From contig NZ_PPFD01000005.1 of assembly GCF_009653635.1 (NCBI RefSeq), positions 186,001 through 250,000 of the forward strand: 64,000 nucleotides of DNA, in the 5' to 3' direction. Below are positions 43,700 to 52,584 of this stretch, one piece after another (position 1 is the stretch's first letter; every line of letters starts with the position of its first letter). A program made the translations under genes and the position numbers. Under the pieces are notes generated by a model. It had not been told where the DNA came from, made no database searches, and saw only the letters and a list, made by a program, of their open reading frames with translations. The stretch is from Endozoicomonas sp. OPT23 (GTDB taxonomy: Bacteria; Pseudomonadota; Gammaproteobacteria; Pseudomonadales; Endozoicomonadaceae).

Positions 43700-44824
43700 T
43701 TAAAGAACTTTACGTTCAAAGCGGTCAATACGGAAAGCCTGCAGATCAAAGTCAGACTTACCGGTAGTAATCAAATCAGCCATCACTCTGCCAACAACCG
43801 GAGCAAGCTGAAAACCGTGCGCAGAGAAACCAAAGGCGTGCCAGGCATTGTCTGCATTGACACTTTCACCGATCACGGGAAGGTTATCCGGCATATAAGC
43901 TTCAAGGCCAGACCACATACGGTTAACCGATGCTTTCTTCATAATCGGGAAAAACTCGGCAGCATTTTTTGCGCCTATGGCCAGCTTCTTGTAATCCAGT
44001 CGCGTGCGATTATTAGCTCGATCCGCAAAGCCTTTCGAACCACCACCAATCAATACAGTGCCGTTTTCAAACTGTTTGAACGACAGAGGTCGACTTACAG
44101 CGCCGACGACTGGTGTTGCGAAATGAGGCATTCGCGTGGTGATCATCAACATAGGCGCACTGTGAGTGAGCGGAACGTTATCACCGATCATCACGGAAAT
44201 CTTGTCAGCCCAAGCTCCAGCACAGTTCAGCAGATGTTCTGACTGATAGCTGTTTTTACTGGCTTTAACCTGCCAGTGAGCGCCCACTTTGCGAATGGAA
44301 TCAACCGCTTCGCCTTCAACGAAAACTGCACCGTTTCGTTCAGCGGCTCGCCTGAAAGCTTTGGTGCTTTGATATGGAATAGCATAACCGTCCGACTCAG
44401 ATACCACACCACCCACACATTGATCAGAGACATGAGGCAGACGCTCACGTAGTTCCTGCTGATCAATAATAATTTCATGCTGATAGCCTGCGGCGTGCAT
44501 TTTTTCACGACGGGCATAGAGTGTGTTCATATCCTGCTCGTCGGCAGCGATATTAATCAGTGAACGTCGTCTGAAGCCGGTATCAGCATCCAGTTCATCA
44601 TCCAGGTTTTGCCAGAGATTCATGGCCACTTTACTGAGAGGCACTTCTGCCAGATCACGACCCAGCAGGCGAACACCACCGGCATTGACACCGGAAGCGT
44701 GGCGGGACACCCAGTCTTTTTCCAGAACAGTGACTTTAACGCCCGCTCTGGCAAGGTGATAGGCGGCAGAGCAACCATGAATACCGCCACCTACAATCAA
44801 TACGTCAGGAGTAAGATGATTCAT
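43700..44824 (-). CDS. FAD-dependent amine/amino-acid dehydrogenase subunit (DAO fold, HcnC-like)
   Basis: A 374-residue DAO-family flavoprotein. The dinucleotide motif IVGGGIHGCSAAYHLARAG begins near residue 10. ASGVNAGGVRLLGRD follows; the C-terminal GFSAHGFQLAPVVGRVMADLI closes the FAD site. It oxidises a C-N bond of an amino acid, imino acid or opine. Its ATG overlaps the stop of the preceding HcnB-like gene (ATGA), so the subunits are probably made in fixed ratio. Three-part enzymes of this kind include D-hydroxyproline dehydrogenase, opine oxidase and hydrogen-cyanide synthase. Glycine-to-cyanide is unlikely here given the TRAP uptake genes. Confidence 0.88.
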   Translation of the reverse strand: MNHLTPDVLIVGGGIHGCSAAYHLARAGVKVTVLEKDWVSRHASGVNAGGVRLLGRDLAEVPLSKVAMNLWQNLDDELDADTGFRRRSLINIAADEQDMNTLYARREKMHAAGYQHEIIIDQQELRERLPHVSDQCVGGVVSESDGYAIPYQSTKAFRRAAERNGAVFVEGEAVDSIRKVGAHWQVKASKNSYQSEHLLNCAGAWADKISVMIGDNVPLTHSAPMLMITTRMPHFATPVVGAVSRPLSFKQFENGTVLIGGGSKGFADRANNRTRLDYKKLAIGAKNAAEFFPIMKKASVNRMWSGLEAYMPDNLPVIGESVNADNAWHAFGFSAHGFQLAPVVGRVMADLITTGKSDFDLQAFRIDRFERKVL

Positions 44825-46272
44825 ACGACTTCTCCTTTGGCTGAAGGCTCTTCACTGGCTGAAGGTTCCCCCGTCATCGCATTGATAGGCTTGATTTCAG
44901 AAAACTGGCCAAACTCCTGCAGGTTCAGCAAACGCATAGGCGAACGCAGACGATAGTAGCCGACCTGCTCAACGCCTTCGCCACGCCAGCCTGCCAGCAG
45001 TTCAGAGACCGTATGACCACATTGACGTCCCTGACAAGGACCCATTCCACAACGGGTGAGACCTTTCAATTCATTGGGGCCTTGACCACCCTGCTCAAAA
45101 CCTTTCTTTAACTCGGCAACCGTACGCTCTTCACAACGACAAACAACGGTAGTTTCATCCTGTGGAATACGGTGCTCGACAATGGGTTGATACATTGAAT
45201 CGATAAATTTTCTAAAACGGTTCAGGCTGTGCAGCTGTCGATTTAAAGGCTCTGATCTAACAGCCTGTTCAGCGTTGGTAATCACCCCCAAACGGTTAAG
45301 CTGACTCAGTGCCACCAGCTTACCGGTCATTTCTGCGCCATCAGCGCCAACAATACCGGTGTTATCTCCTGCAACAGAGATCCACTCCACTGAGCTCTGA
45401 CCATAATCATTGTGTACCGGACGCCAGCAAAGCTGCTGTTTATCCCACTCATGATCAAGACCTATGGCACGGGTCAGGTTCAAATGCGGAACAACACCCT
45501 GATGAAGGAAAATATGATCGGTATCCAGACGATGTTGTTTGCCGCCCGTTGTAAACTCGATCGCTTCCGCCTGCTCTGCACCCTCAATTTTAATATCTCT
45601 GGCAGAACGAAAAACTGGCACACCGGCTTTTCTTATTTCATTAAACAGGGAGAGACCTTTAAACAGCATGCTGCTTTGAGGAATAGCGCCCGGAAATTTG
45701 GTCATTGATTCGATATAGGCACTGTTCGGTGTTGTATCCACCAATGCTTTAACTTTAATACCAAGACGAAGATACTGGGCAATAACAAGATATATAAGCG
45801 GCCCGGTACCGACAAAAACAGCATTTTCTCTAACAATGCCGTCAGCCTTTAACATCACCTGGGCACTGCCTGCTGACATTACACCCGGCAGATGCCAGCC
45901 TGGAACAGGGAAAGGTCGCTCCATGGCACCGCAACAGATCAATACCTCTTTTGCGGTTAAAGAATGCGTCTGACCATCACGGGAAAACAACACTTCCCCG
46001 TTGTCGCCTACGTGCCAGACAGAGGCTCCGTAGTACTTTTCAGCAGAGCAGTCATCAAACTGCTCAACCAGCGCCTTACCCTTGATGTAATCAGGGCCGA
46101 GAATCTCAGGGTTCTCTAAAGGACTGGATGTAACCTTTCTATAAATCTGGCCGCCGGCGGATGACTTTTCATCCAGAACAACCACCGATACACCAGTTTT
46201 ACTGGCGGTAACAGCGGCAGCCATTCCGGCCGGTCCGGCGCCAATGATGGCAATATCAAATGTGGAAGACAT
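44821..46272 (-). CDS. NAD(P)/FAD oxidoreductase with [2Fe-2S] BFD-like domain (HcnB/OoxA-like)
   Basis: 483 residues from the ATG at 46270-46272, which has GGAGG upstream; a longer frame reaches 46293 without support. The pyridine-nucleotide-disulfide reductase fold shows IIGAGPAGMAAAVTASK at about 8-24 and a second binding motif in FVGTGPLIYLVIAQYL. A C-terminal BFD-like iron-sulfur domain has cysteines in VVCRCEE and TRCGMGPCQGRQCG. It is the large electron-transfer subunit of the HcnABC/OoxAB type. It starts two bases after the stop of the small [2Fe-2S] protein. Confidence 0.88.
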   Translation of the reverse strand: MSSTFDIAIIGAGPAGMAAAVTASKTGVSVVVLDEKSSAGGQIYRKVTSSPLENPEILGPDYIKGKALVEQFDDCSAEKYYGASVWHVGDNGEVLFSRDGQTHSLTAKEVLICCGAMERPFPVPGWHLPGVMSAGSAQVMLKADGIVRENAVFVGTGPLIYLVIAQYLRLGIKVKALVDTTPNSAYIESMTKFPGAIPQSSMLFKGLSLFNEIRKAGVPVFRSARDIKIEGAEQAEAIEFTTGGKQHRLDTDHIFLHQGVVPHLNLTRAIGLDHEWDKQQLCWRPVHNDYGQSSVEWISVAGDNTGIVGADGAEMTGKLVALSQLNRLGVITNAEQAVRSEPLNRQLHSLNRFRKFIDSMYQPIVEHRIPQDETTVVCRCEERTVAELKKGFEQGGQGPNELKGLTRCGMGPCQGRQCGHTVSELLAGWRGEGVEQVGYYRLRSPMRLLNLQEFGQFSEIKPINAMTGEPSASEEPSAKGEVV

Positions 46273-46273
46273 A

Positions 46274-46624
46274 CTACTTAGCCTCCATTGCATTAATTGC
46301 CAGACCTTCTGAACTTAATGAATCAAGCTCAGCAATTGTACTTTCAGTAATTTCCTGCCTGCAGATCTGCATGCCTTCTTTCACTTCCTTCAGGCAGGCC
46401 TGCTGGTTGGGAGTACCGTCTATTTCAACCAGACACTCATAGCAGACGCCCATGGCACAGTAGGCCGAGCGCTTCTTTTTAGTAACCGGCGACAGTCGTG
46501 TGGTTGTTTCATGGGCCAGAATCATGGCTGTCCAGACCGAACAGCCAGCTGGAACCCGGTAATACTGACCATTAATGGTCAGCCCGACTTCTACAGAAGC
46601 AGACTTGGCAAGAGTACGGAACAT
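46274..46624 (-). CDS. Small [2Fe-2S] ferredoxin-like subunit (HcnA-like)
   Basis: 116 residues. A Fer2_4-type domain has VGLTINGQYYRVPAG followed by AYCAMGVCYECLVEIDG and a later QACL; these four cysteines are the cluster ligands. It carries electrons between the DAO-type subunit and the respiratory chain. It is smaller than plant-type ferredoxins and typical of the gamma/alpha subunit in heteromeric dehydrogenases. It is directly upstream of the large subunit, with the two genes separated by one base. Confidence 0.88.
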   Translation of the reverse strand: MFRTLAKSASVEVGLTINGQYYRVPAGCSVWTAMILAHETTTRLSPVTKKKRSAYCAMGVCYECLVEIDGTPNQQACLKEVKEGMQICRQEITESTIAELDSLSSEGLAINAMEAK

Positions 46625-46664
46625 AACTTAAATCCGAAGAAGGTGACCCAAAGCAGAGACAGAT

Positions 46665-46689
46665 AGGAGTGCAGCTTTACTGCACTCCT
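46665..46689 (-). terminator. Hairpin between DctP and ferredoxin genes
   Basis: AGGAGTGCAG (46665-46674) pairs perfectly with CTGCACTCCT (46680-46689) around CTTTA. There is no T run on the minus strand. It probably reduces or protects transcripts so that DctP is made in excess over the enzyme, a common pattern for binding proteins. Confidence 0.55.
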
Positions 46690-46713
46690 GAAGCTCCTAT
46701 AAAGAGCAGAGGC

Positions 46714-47718
46714 TTAGTTAGCGATCTTGTCCAGAACGCCCTGACCCCAGTCCTTACCAACGTCACTCAGAATCTGTGGCCATACTTCCTTACGAACCTT
46801 GGCAGCAGCTGCAGCCAGTTCTTCGTCAGACAGTTTGATAATGGTGGCACCGTTATCAGCCAGTTTCTGTTCGTAGGCAGCCTGATCTGCTTCAGCCTTG
46901 CCCCAGCGCTTGGTTTCAAACTCAACCGCGGCCATTTCCAGAGCTTTACGGTCTTTTTTGTCCAGGTCAGCCAGAGTCTCGGAGTTAACGATCATGTACC
47001 AGACTTCGAAGTGAGTGTTCACTGGAATGTAAGTCTTGGTCACGTCACGGAAAGAAGCGTAGTAACCTTCAGCACCGGAACCTACCACACCGTCAACCAC
47101 ACCGGTTTGTACGGCAGTGAACGCTTCGGAGAAAGGAATCGGAGAGCTGATGTAACCCAGGGAGTCAGAGGTCAACTGGAAGCTTTTAATCCCCGGTACA
47201 CGAACCTTGATACCCTTATCGACATCAGGATTGCCTGGAGAAACCGCCTTGGTGTTCAGAGCAACGCCACCAAAGTAAACCGGGTAAGCGGCCAGCATGG
47301 TGATGTCCTGCTTTGCGTACAGACCTTTCATGGCGTCATAGATTGCACCACCCGGGCCGTAGATTTCTTTAGCTTGCGCCCAGTTTTCAGCAACGTATGG
47401 GAAAGCACTGATCTGCATCTTACGGGAAGCAGCAGTAGCAGCAGGCTGCACAGCCATATCGATAGCGCCGATGGAGATACGTTCCTGAACTGTTGTGTAA
47501 TCACCCAGAGCGCTGGCCGCATAGATTTTTACTTTTACATCGCCGTCAGTGGCCGTTTTCAGGCTTGCTGCGAAGTCCTTGATCTCCAGATCAATGTTCG
47601 CGCCCTGTGGGCGAATATGGCTGATCTTAAGGGTCTTGGCTTCTGCAACCGCAGTCATTCCCAGAACACCGGCCATCAGGCTGGCGGTGAAGATTTTGTT
47701 GAAATTATTCAAGGTCAT
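46714..47718 (-). CDS. TRAP transporter substrate-binding protein (DctP family)
   Basis: A 334-residue periplasmic binding protein. The signal peptide ends AVAEA before KTLKISHIRPQGANIDLEIKDFAASL, the typical DctP start. The family Arg that pairs with a substrate carboxylate lies in the region GIKVRVPGIKSFQL. It captures an organic acid or amino acid for the DctQ/DctM membrane parts encoded just upstream. Substrate identity cannot be read, but a carboxylate is expected of the family. It is followed after 89 bases by the dehydrogenase subunits that presumably use the import. Confidence 0.92.
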   Translation of the reverse strand: MTLNNFNKIFTASLMAGVLGMTAVAEAKTLKISHIRPQGANIDLEIKDFAASLKTATDGDVKVKIYAASALGDYTTVQERISIGAIDMAVQPAATAASRKMQISAFPYVAENWAQAKEIYGPGGAIYDAMKGLYAKQDITMLAAYPVYFGGVALNTKAVSPGNPDVDKGIKVRVPGIKSFQLTSDSLGYISSPIPFSEAFTAVQTGVVDGVVGSGAEGYYASFRDVTKTYIPVNTHFEVWYMIVNSETLADLDKKDRKALEMAAVEFETKRWGKAEADQAAYEQKLADNGATIIKLSDEELAAAAAKVRKEVWPQILSDVGKDWGQGVLDKIAN

Positions 47719-47781
47719 TTGTTTTCCTTTTATTATCGTTTTATGTCAGGAGGGGGCGATCCTGCCCCCAGGGTTTAAAAA

Positions 47782-49080
47782 TCAATAGCCAAAGAACTTT
47801 GGCAAGAACAGTGACAGGTCATCCCAGAAAGAAGTCAGGATAACCACTGGCAGATAACCGGTAACGATCAGCAGCAAGGCTGGACGAATCACTTCCGTTA
47901 CTTTCACCTTACCGACACGGGCACCCAGATAGAGGATGGAAGCATACGGCGGTGTTACACCACCCATTGCGGTGTTAACACCCATAATCGCTGCGAACTG
48001 AATAGCACTGATACCCAACGCTTCCATCAATGGCAGCAGCAGCGGTGCAATCAGGATAATCGCGGTAACATCGTTCACCACCATGCCTACCAGGAACAAC
48101 AGAACGTTGATCATGATTAGCAGCAGCGTCTTGTCTTCAGTTATCGAGAAAATACCCTCTACAATCGCCTGAGGTACACTCTCGACTACAAACATCTGCG
48201 ACAGAATCATACTGAACAGGATCATCAGCATGATGGCACCTACAGAAGTAGACGCTTCCTTACCTGCACCCAGGAAGGTTTTAACGTCCAGACCTTTGTA
48301 GATCAGGAAACCCACCGGAATAGCGTAGATAACGGCGACAGCAGCAGCTTCAGTCGGGGTCATAACACCGCCGTAGATACCACCGAGAATAATGATCGGC
48401 ATCAACAGGGCTGGTGTCGCCTTGAAACCGCGACGGCTGACTTCTTTAACAAAGTCCGGACCTTTAGGACGTGGCTCAAGTACCAACGGGAACTTACGGG
48501 ACATCCAGATATTAACCAGCGAGAAGTTCAGCATGATCAACAGGCCCGGGCCCAGTGTTGCCAGGAAGGAAGCCAGAATAGAAGTGTCAGTCACCCAGCC
48601 ATAGACAATCATGGTCACACTGGGAGGAATCAGCAGACCCAGTAGAGAGGCATTAGCAATCAACGCAGTAGCGTATGGACGTGGATACCCTTGCTTTTCC
48701 ATTTCCGGAATCAGCAGAGGACCGATAGCAGCAACACCTGTCAGACCGGAGCCGGAGATCGCTCCAATCAAAGCGCAGCTCACTGTCGCTACCACACCCA
48801 GACCACCGCGCAGGTGACCAACAAAAATGTTAACGAATCGCAACAGACTCGCGGCTATACCACTGACACTCATTATCGTGCCAGCCAGCACAAAGAGCGG
48901 AATGGCCAGCAATACCGGGTTACCCAGCTGCTGGAACCCCCAGAGCATATTGCCTTTCATAAAAGCATCGCCCAGGAAATACATCACCATCAGACCACCA
49001 CCAAAGCAGTATGGCAGCGGTATCCCCAGAGTCAGCAGTATGATCAGAACCGCAACGGCAATCAGTGCAACTTCTATCAT
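47782..49080 (-). CDS. TRAP transporter large permease (DctM family)
   Basis: A 432-residue integral membrane protein with about 12 hydrophobic segments. The family pattern is clear: IPLFVLAGTIMSVSGIAASLLRFVN, AIGPLLIPEMEKQGYPRPYATALIA and GVNTAMGGVTPPYASILYLGARVGKV. It forms the sodium-driven translocation path of a TRAP transporter. It starts one base after the DctQ stop, and DctP follows 63 bases later. The order Q-M-P is a common TRAP arrangement. No unusual features were seen. Confidence 0.93.
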   Translation of the reverse strand: MIEVALIAVAVLIILLTLGIPLPYCFGGGLMVMYFLGDAFMKGNMLWGFQQLGNPVLLAIPLFVLAGTIMSVSGIAASLLRFVNIFVGHLRGGLGVVATVSCALIGAISGSGLTGVAAIGPLLIPEMEKQGYPRPYATALIANASLLGLLIPPSVTMIVYGWVTDTSILASFLATLGPGLLIMLNFSLVNIWMSRKFPLVLEPRPKGPDFVKEVSRRGFKATPALLMPIIILGGIYGGVMTPTEAAAVAVIYAIPVGFLIYKGLDVKTFLGAGKEASTSVGAIMLMILFSMILSQMFVVESVPQAIVEGIFSITEDKTLLLIMINVLLFLVGMVVNDVTAIILIAPLLLPLMEALGISAIQFAAIMGVNTAMGGVTPPYASILYLGARVGKVKVTEVIRPALLLIVTGYLPVVILTSFWDDLSLFLPKFFGY

Positions 49081-49081
49081 C

Positions 49082-49552
49082 TTATTGCGCCTCCGACTTA
49101 ATCAATTGACGAATGTGTTGAACAAGATGAACGACGGTGTAAACCATCATCAGAACCATGCCAACCAGCAAAGCTACATCCATATAAAAAGTTGGAAGAT
49201 AAAGCGTTGGGCTCTCTTTCCAGACTCTCCAGGAATACTTGGTAAAGTCCCAGGCCCAGTAAGTCAGCCAGGAAGCAATGGCAATACTCAGCACTTCACC
49301 GATAATGGTCAGTACATGATGCTGCCTTGCAGTCTTCAGGAAAATTTCGAGAACGTTAGCTCGAATGTGAGTGTTTTCTCTGGACGCATTTACGGCCCCA
49401 AGGACGTATAACCAGAGTGTTGGGTAAAGAAGTGTTTCTTCCAGCCCCAGAACCGGGACCTCGAGAATATATCGTGTGATAACCTGAACAAATTGCCCTA
49501 AGGCAACGATACATATCAGGCCAGTCAGAAGGAGACTGACAAAACGGCTCAT
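49082..49552 (-). CDS. TRAP transporter small permease (DctQ family)
   Basis: 156 residues from the ATG at 49550-49552 (MSRFVSLLLTG), with GGGG upstream. The frame is open to 49645, but the added residues are polar and lack a ribosome site. Four membrane segments are visible (about 4-24, 45-60, 85-105, 120-145). It is the partner of DctM in the membrane and is the first gene of the operon, divergent from the LysR gene. The region between them holds a diverged TAAGT repeat that may affect both promoters. Confidence 0.88.
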   Translation of the reverse strand: MSRFVSLLLTGLICIVALGQFVQVITRYILEVPVLGLEETLLYPTLWLYVLGAVNASRENTHIRANVLEIFLKTARQHHVLTIIGEVLSIAIASWLTYWAWDFTKYSWRVWKESPTLYLPTFYMDVALLVGMVLMMVYTVVHLVQHIRQLIKSEAQ

Positions 49553-49694
49553 AGTTGTTTCCCCATCCTCGGCTCTCTTGTTGTTTTGTGTTGTTATTCG
49601 GTTTTTATTGGACGACACAATATAAGAAGCAGTCCATAAGTACAAAACGATAAATTTGATGCCTCCATAGATTTTTTTTATAGTATCTACCTAT

Positions 49695-49786
49695 TAAGGG
49701 TGTAGTCATACGTAATCGTGTATTCCGTCAATCCGTTGTCCGCCTTTGCCGGGCAACGGTTTTATAAATTATGCGTCCGTTCTTAA
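49695..49786 (+). repeat. Palindromic TAAGT repeat R7 (diverged long form)
   Basis: The left arm TAAGGGTGTAGTCATACG continues into TAATCG. The central hairpin is CCGTTGTCCGCC against GGGCAACGG, and the right arm ends GCGTCCGTTCTTAA. It lies between the divergent DctQ and LysR starts. An ATG at 49771 lies inside it and is not the LysR start. Confidence 0.6.
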
Positions 49787-49803
49787 AGGTAGTGAGTGAC
49801 AAG

Positions 49804-50721
49804 ATGAATCTGACCATACGACAGCTTGAAGCTTTCAGAGAAGTCTTCAAAAGCAGCTCTATCTCAGAGGCAGCAAGGGTTTTGAACCGAACTCAGCCTG
49901 CGGTCAGCTCAATGATCTCGAATCTGGAAGAAGAACTGGGGTTGGCACTCTTTGAGCGTAAGAAAGGCCGACTACTGCACACCCCGGAAGCTAATCATTT
50001 CTTTGAAGAGACAGCAGCACTATTGGAAAGGCTGGAACGCGTTACCCATACCATGAAAGATCTCGCCGGATTGCAGGATGGCCAGCTGAGAATTGCCTGC
50101 ATGCCTGCCTCAGCACAGTTCATCATGCCAAGACTGGTTGCTGACTTTGTGCAGGATAAGCCGCAGGTAAAGGTTTCATTAATGATGCGAGCATCGTCGG
50201 TCATTGAGGAGTGGGTGGCCTCCCATCAATACGATATTGGTCTTGCAGAAACACCTACGCCTAATAATGCTCTGAAGATCTCCACTTTTGAGTTGAACTG
50301 CGTCTGTGCAATTCGACATGACGATCCATTAGCCAGGCAACAGATCATAACCCCTGAAGACCTCTCTGATAAACCTATGGCAACTTTACAGGAAGGACAC
50401 CCAACGCTGGTGGCAACACGAAAGGCATTTTCTACGGCAGGTGCAAGCCTTAACCCCAGGTTTGAACTCAGGAACTTTCAACCGGCATTGAAACTGGTAG
50501 AGGAAAAACTCTGTTACTGCATTTGTGACCCGATGACGGCGAGCAGTTATATGGATTATCAGAAGGGAGACCCAACGCTGGTATTCAGGTCATTTATTCC
50601 AAGGGTTGCGTTATCGGTTTCTATTTTACAGTCGTCACAGAGACCAACATCCCTGTTGGCAGAAGCATTCAGAAATATTCTTGCGGAATCATTGATTCAG
50701 ATGAACCACGAGTTTGGATAG
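49804..50721 (+). CDS. LysR-family transcriptional regulator
   Basis: 305 residues from the ATG at 49804 (MNLTIRQLEAF), the usual LysR N-terminus; an ATG at 49771 lies inside a repeat. The winged helix-turn-helix covers about residues 1-60 (VFKSSSISEAARVLNRTQPAVSSMISNLEEELG), then the periplasmic-binding-protein-like effector domain. It is divergent from the TRAP/dehydrogenase operon, a classic arrangement in which LysR activates the operon when the transported compound or its product binds. The effector is probably that substrate (inference). Confidence 0.9.
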   Translation: MNLTIRQLEAFREVFKSSSISEAARVLNRTQPAVSSMISNLEEELGLALFERKKGRLLHTPEANHFFEETAALLERLERVTHTMKDLAGLQDGQLRIACMPASAQFIMPRLVADFVQDKPQVKVSLMMRASSVIEEWVASHQYDIGLAETPTPNNALKISTFELNCVCAIRHDDPLARQQIITPEDLSDKPMATLQEGHPTLVATRKAFSTAGASLNPRFELRNFQPALKLVEEKLCYCICDPMTASSYMDYQKGDPTLVFRSFIPRVALSVSILQSSQRPTSLLAEAFRNILAESLIQMNHEFG

Positions 50722-50728
50722 TATCAGG

Positions 50729-51181
50729 TCAAACTACACTGGCAATCTCACCAGGCTTACGCAGCATCTTATCTATATCACCGATATGGGTTTCTTCTTC
50801 GGCAATCAAACGACGGGCATACTCCTCTATTAATACAGAGTCAGCTTTCTGGGCAATATCCAGCAACTCGTAATAGTGTTTTACGCCCTGCTTTTCGAAT
50901 TCGAGAGACTCCATCATGATGTCATGGATATCGTGCTTTGATGTTTCAAGCAATGTGCCTATTCCCAAAGAAGGGTGTTCACCGAGGTGCGTGACCATCT
51001 CTCCCGCTTCATGGGCATGAGTCAAAGTTTCGGTGGCCGCTCCTCTCAACCAGCCCACAATAGGAATACGACTGTAGCCGAACACCATAAAGCTGTAATG
51101 GGTATAACGCACTACCCCCGCAAGTTCATATTCAAGAATGGTATTTAGCTTGGCAACCAGCGCCTGCTTGTGATCAGACAT
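50729..51181 (-). CDS. Ferritin-like/bacterioferritin-type di-iron protein
   Basis: A 150-residue four-helix protein. Likely metal-binding residues are Glu17 (EYELAG), Glu in THAHEAG, and a second pair in ESLEFEKQGVKHYYELLD and IAEEETHIGDIDKML; this ExxH spacing is typical of bacterioferritin-like proteins. It is expected to store iron or protect against peroxide. The length fits bacterioferritin (about 155). The heme-binding Met of true Bfr is not certain, so I use the broader name. It lies convergent with the LysR gene, with only seven bases between the stops. Confidence 0.82.
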   Translation of the reverse strand: MSDHKQALVAKLNTILEYELAGVVRYTHYSFMVFGYSRIPIVGWLRGAATETLTHAHEAGEMVTHLGEHPSLGIGTLLETSKHDIHDIMMESLEFEKQGVKHYYELLDIAQKADSVLIEEYARRLIAEEETHIGDIDKMLRKPGEIASVV

Positions 51182-51341
51182 CGACTTAGCTCCTGTTTGA
51201 TCAAAACTAACGATCGCAAAGGAGTATAGTCAGGATTCTCAGGGTTATATCAGAAAAGAAATAATAAGCCGTTGTTTTAAAACAGAATTTAGAAAGAAGA
51301 GACAGAAGTGGAAAAAATCAGAGTGATTTGAATTCGTATTT

Positions 51342-51382
51342 TGTAATAGAGACAATCAGAAACCCTGATCGTCTCTATTACA
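51342..51382. terminator. Strong hairpin after the Ltp2-like gene
   Basis: TGTAATAGAGACAATCAG (51342-51359) pairs with CTGATCGTCTCTATTACA (51365-51382), 18 bp with one mismatch. It lies nine bases after the stop on the minus strand. The sequence TTTGAATTCGTAT just to its left (51328-51340) equals an end of the TAAGT repeat, so a partial repeat may have been left here. Confidence 0.65.
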
Positions 51383-51390
51383 TGCAGCCG

Positions 51391-52566
51391 TTAGCCTTTA
51401 CCTAGAATCAGGCCTGAAGTAGGCACACCGGTTCCTGCAGAAACCAGCATATTTTCAACCTTGTCCACCTGGTTCACCGCTTCACCACGCACCTGACGTA
51501 CCGCTTCAGAAATGCCGTTCATACCATGAACATAAGCTTCACCCAACTGACCACCGTGCATATTGATTGGCAGTCGACCACCCATTTCGATCTGACCGGA
51601 GCGGATAAAGTCTTTCGCCTTGCCCTTGTCGGCAAAACCAAACTCTTCCAGCTGGGTCATAACAAAGGGTGTGAAGTGGTCGTATATAACCGCTGCATCA
51701 ATGTTATCCGGTGTCATTCCAGCCTGCTTATACAGCTGTTTGGCCACCAGGTTTACTTCAGAGAGACGGGAAATATCCTTGCGGTAATAGGCTGTCATCA
51801 TCTGAGGATCGTCACAAGCACCCTGTGCTGCACCCTTGATAATCACCGGCTCTTTATTCAGCTTTTTTGCACGCTCGGCAGACGTCACAACAATAGCCAC
51901 ACCACCGTCGCTTTCCTGACAGCAGTCCAGCAGACGCAGAGGCTCGGCAATCCAACGAGAGTTCTGATGATCTTCCAGCGTGATAGGCTTCTCATAGAAC
52001 CAGGCATTTGGGTTAGTTGCTGCAAACTGACGAGCTGCAACAGCAATACGTCCAAAGTCTTCTGTTGTTGCACCAGTGTCATACAAATAACGCTGGGCAC
52101 TCATGGCTACCCATGAAGCAGGTGTTACCAGACCGTGAGGAATGTACCAGCCATAATGTGTGGTTTCGTAGTCTGATTCCGCAGGAGTATTCTGCATGCC
52201 GGAACCAAAGCGATACTCGGAGCGCTCATTCATGGCACGGTAGCAAACTACAACTTCACATACGCCGGAAGCAACGGCCATAGCCGCCTGTTGAACGGTG
52301 GCACAGGCCGCACCACCACCGTAGTGAACCCGGCTGAACATTTTCAGCTCTTTACCACCAATTTCACGGAATACTTCAATTTCCGGGTTATTGTCCATGG
52401 TAAAAGTAGAGATACCGTCCACTTCGGACGGATCAATACCGGCATCTGCCAATGCTTGAGTCACACACTCTACGGCCAGCTGCATTTCACTGCGACCGGA
52501 GTTTTTGGAAAATTCTGTGGCACCAATACCGACAATCGCCGCCTGACCACTGAGACCATTAGCCAT
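51391..52566 (-). CDS. Ltp2-like steroid side-chain aldolase (thiolase-fold lipid-transfer protein)
   Basis: 391 residues of the thiolase-superfamily SCP-x/Ltp group. The fold is visible (GIGATEFSKNSG, GGGAACATVQQAAMAVASG, NMHGGQLGEAYVHGMNG), but the thiolase NEAFA and CxG elements are missing. That is normal for Ltp2, which cleaves the C17 side chain by a retro-aldol reaction. Tyr294 (IYDHF) and Tyr344 (EAYVHG) fall at the positions I recall as catalytic in the actinobacterial Ltp2. It works in complex with the DUF35 part of ChsH2, whose homologue is encoded three genes upstream. It releases propionyl-CoA in the last side-chain step. Confidence 0.85.
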   Translation of the reverse strand: MANGLSGQAAIVGIGATEFSKNSGRSEMQLAVECVTQALADAGIDPSEVDGISTFTMDNNPEIEVFREIGGKELKMFSRVHYGGGAACATVQQAAMAVASGVCEVVVCYRAMNERSEYRFGSGMQNTPAESDYETTHYGWYIPHGLVTPASWVAMSAQRYLYDTGATTEDFGRIAVAARQFAATNPNAWFYEKPITLEDHQNSRWIAEPLRLLDCCQESDGGVAIVVTSAERAKKLNKEPVIIKGAAQGACDDPQMMTAYYRKDISRLSEVNLVAKQLYKQAGMTPDNIDAAVIYDHFTPFVMTQLEEFGFADKGKAKDFIRSGQIEMGGRLPINMHGGQLGEAYVHGMNGISEAVRQVRGEAVNQVDKVENMLVSAGTGVPTSGLILGKG

Positions 52567-52584
52567 AATTTTTCTCCTTACGCC

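Noticed and set aside
46669-47778. 369-residue open frame opposite the DctP gene
   Set aside because: It is antisense to a clear TRAP binding-protein gene, without family motifs or a ribosome site.
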